Assembly (NCBI GenBank): GCA_900541975.1
Contig: UQLR01000004.1
Location: forward strand, 83,667 to 147,666
DNA from: an uncultured Oscillospiraceae bacterium
Lineage (GTDB): Bacteria > Bacillota > Clostridia > Oscillospirales > Acutalibacteraceae
Reading direction: 5' to 3'
DNA length: 64,000 nt
Shown here: positions 61,557 to 64,000 of the stretch, in pieces
How the letters are laid out: each line of letters begins with the position of its first letter
Position numbering within the stretch: the stretch's first letter is position 1
The notes under the pieces: generated by a model
What the model was told of the DNA's origin: nothing
The model's input: only the letters and a program-made list of their open reading frames with translations
Databases searched by the model: none
Program-made: the position numbers and the translations under genes

Positions 61557-62342
61557 TTACTGCCCCAGGCGTTCCGCAAGCGTTTTCTTGGGTTTTTTCT
61601 TCTTTTCAGGCTTCACTTTCTTTCCCTTAAAACGCTTTGCATAGCCCCATGCCTTTAAAAGCGCCTCGCTAAGTTCAGGTTGCAGGCGCTCTTCCTTCTC
61701 TTTATCTGAAATTCCGTTGAGCACAACAATGGTAATGATAGAGCGTGTATCCATATCCCCTGCATCATACTGTGCGCTCAGAATCGCCCCCAGTTTTGCA
61801 ACATCCTCTTTGGAGCCGCTTTGCAACAGTGTGTTCACCCTGGGCACAATGCCTGCTTTGGCAAAGGTCACGCCGCGGAACGGGTCGTAGCCGTCTTCCT
61901 CTGCTTTAATTTCTTCTTTCAGCTCCGGAAACACATTGACAAGCCTTTTTGAAAAAAACAGGGGGGTTGCATTGCCCTCGTCATCCTTTTTCTTCTTTTT
62001 CGCGCTGCGCACAGCCTTTTCGCGCGTGGGGGCCGAAATACTCTGTACAAAATCATTGCCAATGCTTTCGGCTTCCTTTTCTGTATCTCTTTCCGGGTCA
62101 AACATCCATGTGGAAAGGGTTTTCCAATCATTATCCGGGCCGTCGTCCGTCATCGCGCAGGTTTCCAGCACCATGTGTTTTTTTCTTTTATAATATACCA
62201 CGCTGTATGCAACAGCCTCAGAGGTAAAAAGCGAGACAATCTCACTGCTGTCCACATTTGTCACGCCCACGCGTACAAAGCCGCGTGCTGTAAGCGCCTT
62301 TTCCACTTTGCTGCTGATTATTTCAAATGCCTTTTCAATCAT
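61557..62342 (-). CDS. Conserved-looking cytosolic protein of unknown function
   Basis: A 261-residue hydrophilic protein without signal peptide or membrane helix; I do not recognise the family. Residues 1-90 look like a compact alpha/beta domain (VEKALTARGFVRVGV, YSVVYYKRKKHMVLETC). Lys-rich linkers lie at about 115-122 and at the C-terminus (about 243-256, KGKKVKPEKKKKPKK). The middle contains NTLLQSGSKEDVAKLGAILSAQYDAGD. The basic tail could bind nucleic acid or ribosomes. It has its own strong promoter and terminator, which supports a real gene. A GGAAGGAT site precedes the ATG. Confidence 0.75.
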   Translation of the reverse strand: MIEKAFEIISSKVEKALTARGFVRVGVTNVDSSEIVSLFTSEAVAYSVVYYKRKKHMVLETCAMTDDGPDNDWKTLSTWMFDPERDTEKEAESIGNDFVQSISAPTREKAVRSAKKKKKDDEGNATPLFFSKRLVNVFPELKEEIKAEEDGYDPFRGVTFAKAGIVPRVNTLLQSGSKEDVAKLGAILSAQYDAGDMDTRSIITIVVLNGISDKEKEERLQPELSEALLKAWGYAKRFKGKKVKPEKKKKPKKTLAERLGQ

Positions 62343-62383
62343 CCAGATCCTTCCTTAACCATCAGTCTTCTATCTGTCATCTC

Positions 62384-62412
62384 ATTATACAGCCTGTTTT
62401 GTGTTTTGTCAC
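62384..62412 (-). promoter_or_regulatory. Promoter of the unknown protein at 61557
   Basis: On the minus strand GTGACA, 17-base spacer and perfect TATAAT. Confidence 0.7.
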
Positions 62413-62523
62413 GAAAAATTTTTGCAATATAAAAACCAAATGGCAAAATGGCAAGGCGTTAAAGCAATTTTTCTGTTTTTCTTTGTTTTTCTCTTCATGT
62501 TCCACACTTTTTTATAGAAACAA

Positions 62524-62552
62524 TTGCGCACTTTTGAATTCTATGTTAAGAT
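62524..62552 (+). promoter_or_regulatory. Promoter of murI
   Basis: TTGCGC, 17-base spacer, TAAGAT, about 48 bases before the murI start. Confidence 0.6.
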
Positions 62553-62599
62553 AGTTTTTTAGAAATTACCCGACCGTCATATAAAGAGGTGTTCCTGCT

Positions 62600-63415
62600 A
62601 TGTCTTCAAAGCCGATTGGCGTTTTTGATTCCGGCCTTGGCGGTTTAACCGCCGTAAAAGAGCTGTTGCACGTTTTACCACACGAGGATATCGTCTATTT
62701 TGGCGATACAGGCCGAGTCCCCTACGGAAACCGCAGCCGGGAAACCATTATAAAATACGCCGAACAGGATGCAGGTTTTTTGCTTTCCAAGGGTGTTAAA
62801 CTGTTGATTGCCGCGTGCGGAACGGTAAGCTCCGTGGCAAGCGAACTGGGCGGCAGATTTCGCGTGCCGTTTACCGGTGTGGTTGCTCCTACGGCTGCCG
62901 CGGCCGCCGCGGCGACAAAAAACGGGAATATTGGTGTAATTGGTACCACCGCTACGATTCGCAGCGGTTCTTATAAACGGGCCCTGCAAAAACTTTCTGC
63001 CAATATCAGAGTATTTCAACAGGATTGCCCACTGTTTGTTCCATTGGTCGAAAACAACTTTTTGTCACCTGAAGATCCTGTGGTTACCACAATTGCAGCG
63101 CGTTATCTAAGCCGGTTAAAAGAAAACGGTGTAGACACCATTATTTTAGGCTGCACGCATTATCCCATGCTGAAAGCTGCTATTTCAAAGGTGATGGACA
63201 ATCGTGTAACTCTTGTGGATTCCGGAAGGGAAACGGCCCTGTACGCTGCGCGGCTTTTACACGAAAGCAGCCTTTTAAATACAGAAAATACATCTCAGGG
63301 AAAATGCAGTTTTTACGTCAGCGACCAGCCTGACGGCTTCACGCACATGGCAGGTATGTTTCTGCAAAAAGAAATCACTGAGGATGTACATAGAATTGAT
63401 ATTGAACAGTATTGA
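62600..63415 (+). CDS. murI: Glutamate racemase
   Basis: MurI makes D-glutamate for peptidoglycan. The 271-residue protein has PIGVFDSGLGGLTAVKEL, GDTGRVPYGNRSRETI, the first catalytic Cys in LLIAACGTVSSVA and the second in TIILGCTHYPML. The first motif reads ACGTVSS where ACNTASA is common, a variant that needs noting but keeps the Cys. The start has an AAAGAGGTG site. It is followed 31 bases later by the DUF1934 gene. Confidence 0.95.
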   Translation: MSSKPIGVFDSGLGGLTAVKELLHVLPHEDIVYFGDTGRVPYGNRSRETIIKYAEQDAGFLLSKGVKLLIAACGTVSSVASELGGRFRVPFTGVVAPTAAAAAAATKNGNIGVIGTTATIRSGSYKRALQKLSANIRVFQQDCPLFVPLVENNFLSPEDPVVTTIAARYLSRLKENGVDTIILGCTHYPMLKAAISKVMDNRVTLVDSGRETALYAARLLHESSLLNTENTSQGKCSFYVSDQPDGFTHMAGMFLQKEITEDVHRIDIEQY

Positions 63416-63446
63416 CTGTTCCTTTTTTGAAAAGCAAGGGGATTTT

Positions 63447-63890
63447 ATGCGCAAAGATTTTATTATCAATATCGTAGGTACGCAATATGTTGACGGCGAA
63501 ATGGACAAAGTAGAGATTATGACATTGGGCCATTACACTGTCAAAAACGGTACGCGATACATTATGTATAAGGAATATCCTGAGGAAAACAGGCAAAGCG
63601 AAAAAACCACGATCGTAAAGGTTGAAAACGAAAATAAGGTGTCTATTATACGTGCAGGAGAATACCAGTCGCGTCTTTTGCTGGAAAAAGGAAGACGGCA
63701 CCAGTGCCATTACAGAACACTTGCAGGCGATCTGATGATCGGCGTGTTTACCGAAAATATCGCCACCGATCTGCACGACGACGGAGGTAAGTTAGATGTA
63801 AGCTACTCACTGGATTTTAACGCCGATTTTGCCAGTAAAAATGAATTTCATATCGATATAAAAAGGGCAAACACCGCTCTTGAACTTTAA
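63447..63890 (+). CDS. DUF1934 family protein
   Basis: The 147-residue protein belongs to the DUF1934 (YwiB-like) family, small calycin-like beta-barrel proteins of unknown role. It has FIINIVGTQYVDGEMDKVEIMTLGHY at the start, RYIMYKEYPEE, and the C-terminal strands GGKLDVSYSLDFNADFASKNEFHIDI. The ATG at 63447 has an AAGGGG site. In Bacillus relatives the gene precedes argS, as it appears to do here. Confidence 0.92.
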   Translation: MRKDFIINIVGTQYVDGEMDKVEIMTLGHYTVKNGTRYIMYKEYPEENRQSEKTTIVKVENENKVSIIRAGEYQSRLLLEKGRRHQCHYRTLAGDLMIGVFTENIATDLHDDGGKLDVSYSLDFNADFASKNEFHIDIKRANTALEL

Positions 63891-63914
63891 TGCATGCAAA
63901 GGATGGGTTAATTT

Positions 63915-64000
63915 ATGTCTGAAATTGCGCAAAAGGCCTGTACACAGCTCAGGCAGGCCGTTGTAAATGCTATGGAAAGGGCTATGGAAAACAGACAGCT
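63915..64000 (+). CDS. argS: Probable arginine-tRNA ligase, N-terminal fragment
   Basis: Only 28 codons are inside the window (MSEIAQKACTQLRQAVVNAM...). The helical start fits the additional N-terminal domain of class Ia ArgRS, and position directly behind a DUF1934 gene supports argS. No catalytic motif is visible, so the call is by context. Confidence 0.55.
   Translation, partial: MSEIAQKACTQLRQAVVNAMERAMENRQ

Overview
This 64 kb window is chromosomal DNA from a strictly anaerobic, fermentative Gram-positive bacterium of class Clostridia, most likely an Oscillospirales/Ruminococcaceae-type organism. The evidence is a trimeric electron-bifurcating [FeFe] hydrogenase, pyruvate formate-lyase, a V-type ATPase, a flavin reductase-rubredoxin fusion, a class B sortase, clostridial small-protein families and a dockerin remnant. 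The assignment rests on gene content and protein style, not on a marker-gene phylogeny. I saw no rRNA, tRNA, CRISPR array, transposase or phage gene.

Layout. 1-6.3 kb: end of the NAD(P)H-hydrate dehydratase gene, a lipoprotein, a lone MazF-type toxin, a LysM protein, enolase, and a translationally coupled pair encoding an FAD/Rieske oxidoreductase and a tocopherol-cyclase-like protein. 6.4-14.9 kb (minus strand): C39-like lipoprotein, galU, a RING/zinc-ribbon membrane protein, pflA-pflB behind a ZTP (pfl) riboswitch with its terminator, an Sfp-type transferase and a MATE exporter. 15.0-21.6 kb: prfB without the usual frameshift site, then a two-component system and an ABC exporter. These two units share an identical 23-bp upstream element, so the regulator probably controls both.

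21.8-33.6 kb: a PHP phosphatase, the ACT/DUF711 pair, and a nine-gene V-ATPase operon in the order H-C-I-K-F-E-A-B-D. 33.7-38.3 kb: a cell-surface block (sortase substrate, class B sortase, LytR-CpsA-Psr protein), a Cys-rich acetyltransferase and an asparaginase. 38.4-44.1 kb (minus strand): fruR-fruK-fruA-ptsH-ptsI, a self-contained operon for fructose uptake and phosphorylation, with four operator-like half-sites at its promoter. 44.6-47.1 kb: feoA-feoB and a FeoB-associated Cys-rich protein.

47.4-56.4 kb holds the most distinctive block: the bifurcating hydrogenase (NuoE-like, [2Fe-2S] protein, NuoF-like, HydA). It is interleaved with a hydrogenase-like iron-sulfur sensor protein, two DRTGG proteins, two stand-alone histidine-kinase-type ATPases and a PHP phosphoesterase. 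A frameshifted dockerin fragment splits it into two transcription units. I read it as hydrogen metabolism with a built-in redox-sensing/signalling module. 56.9-61.5 kb (minus strand): the rubredoxin fusion and the rpmG-secE-nusG-rplK-rplA-(L10 leader)-rplJ-rplL block, which is not followed by rpoB. 61.6-64 kb: an unknown protein, then murI, a DUF1934 protein and the start of a probable argS.

Together the genes describe glycolysis (eno, fru/PTS), pyruvate cleavage to formate and acetyl-CoA (pfl), H2 production from NADH plus ferredoxin (hyd), ion-gradient homeostasis (V-ATPase), iron supply for the many Fe-S proteins (feo) and cell-envelope maintenance.
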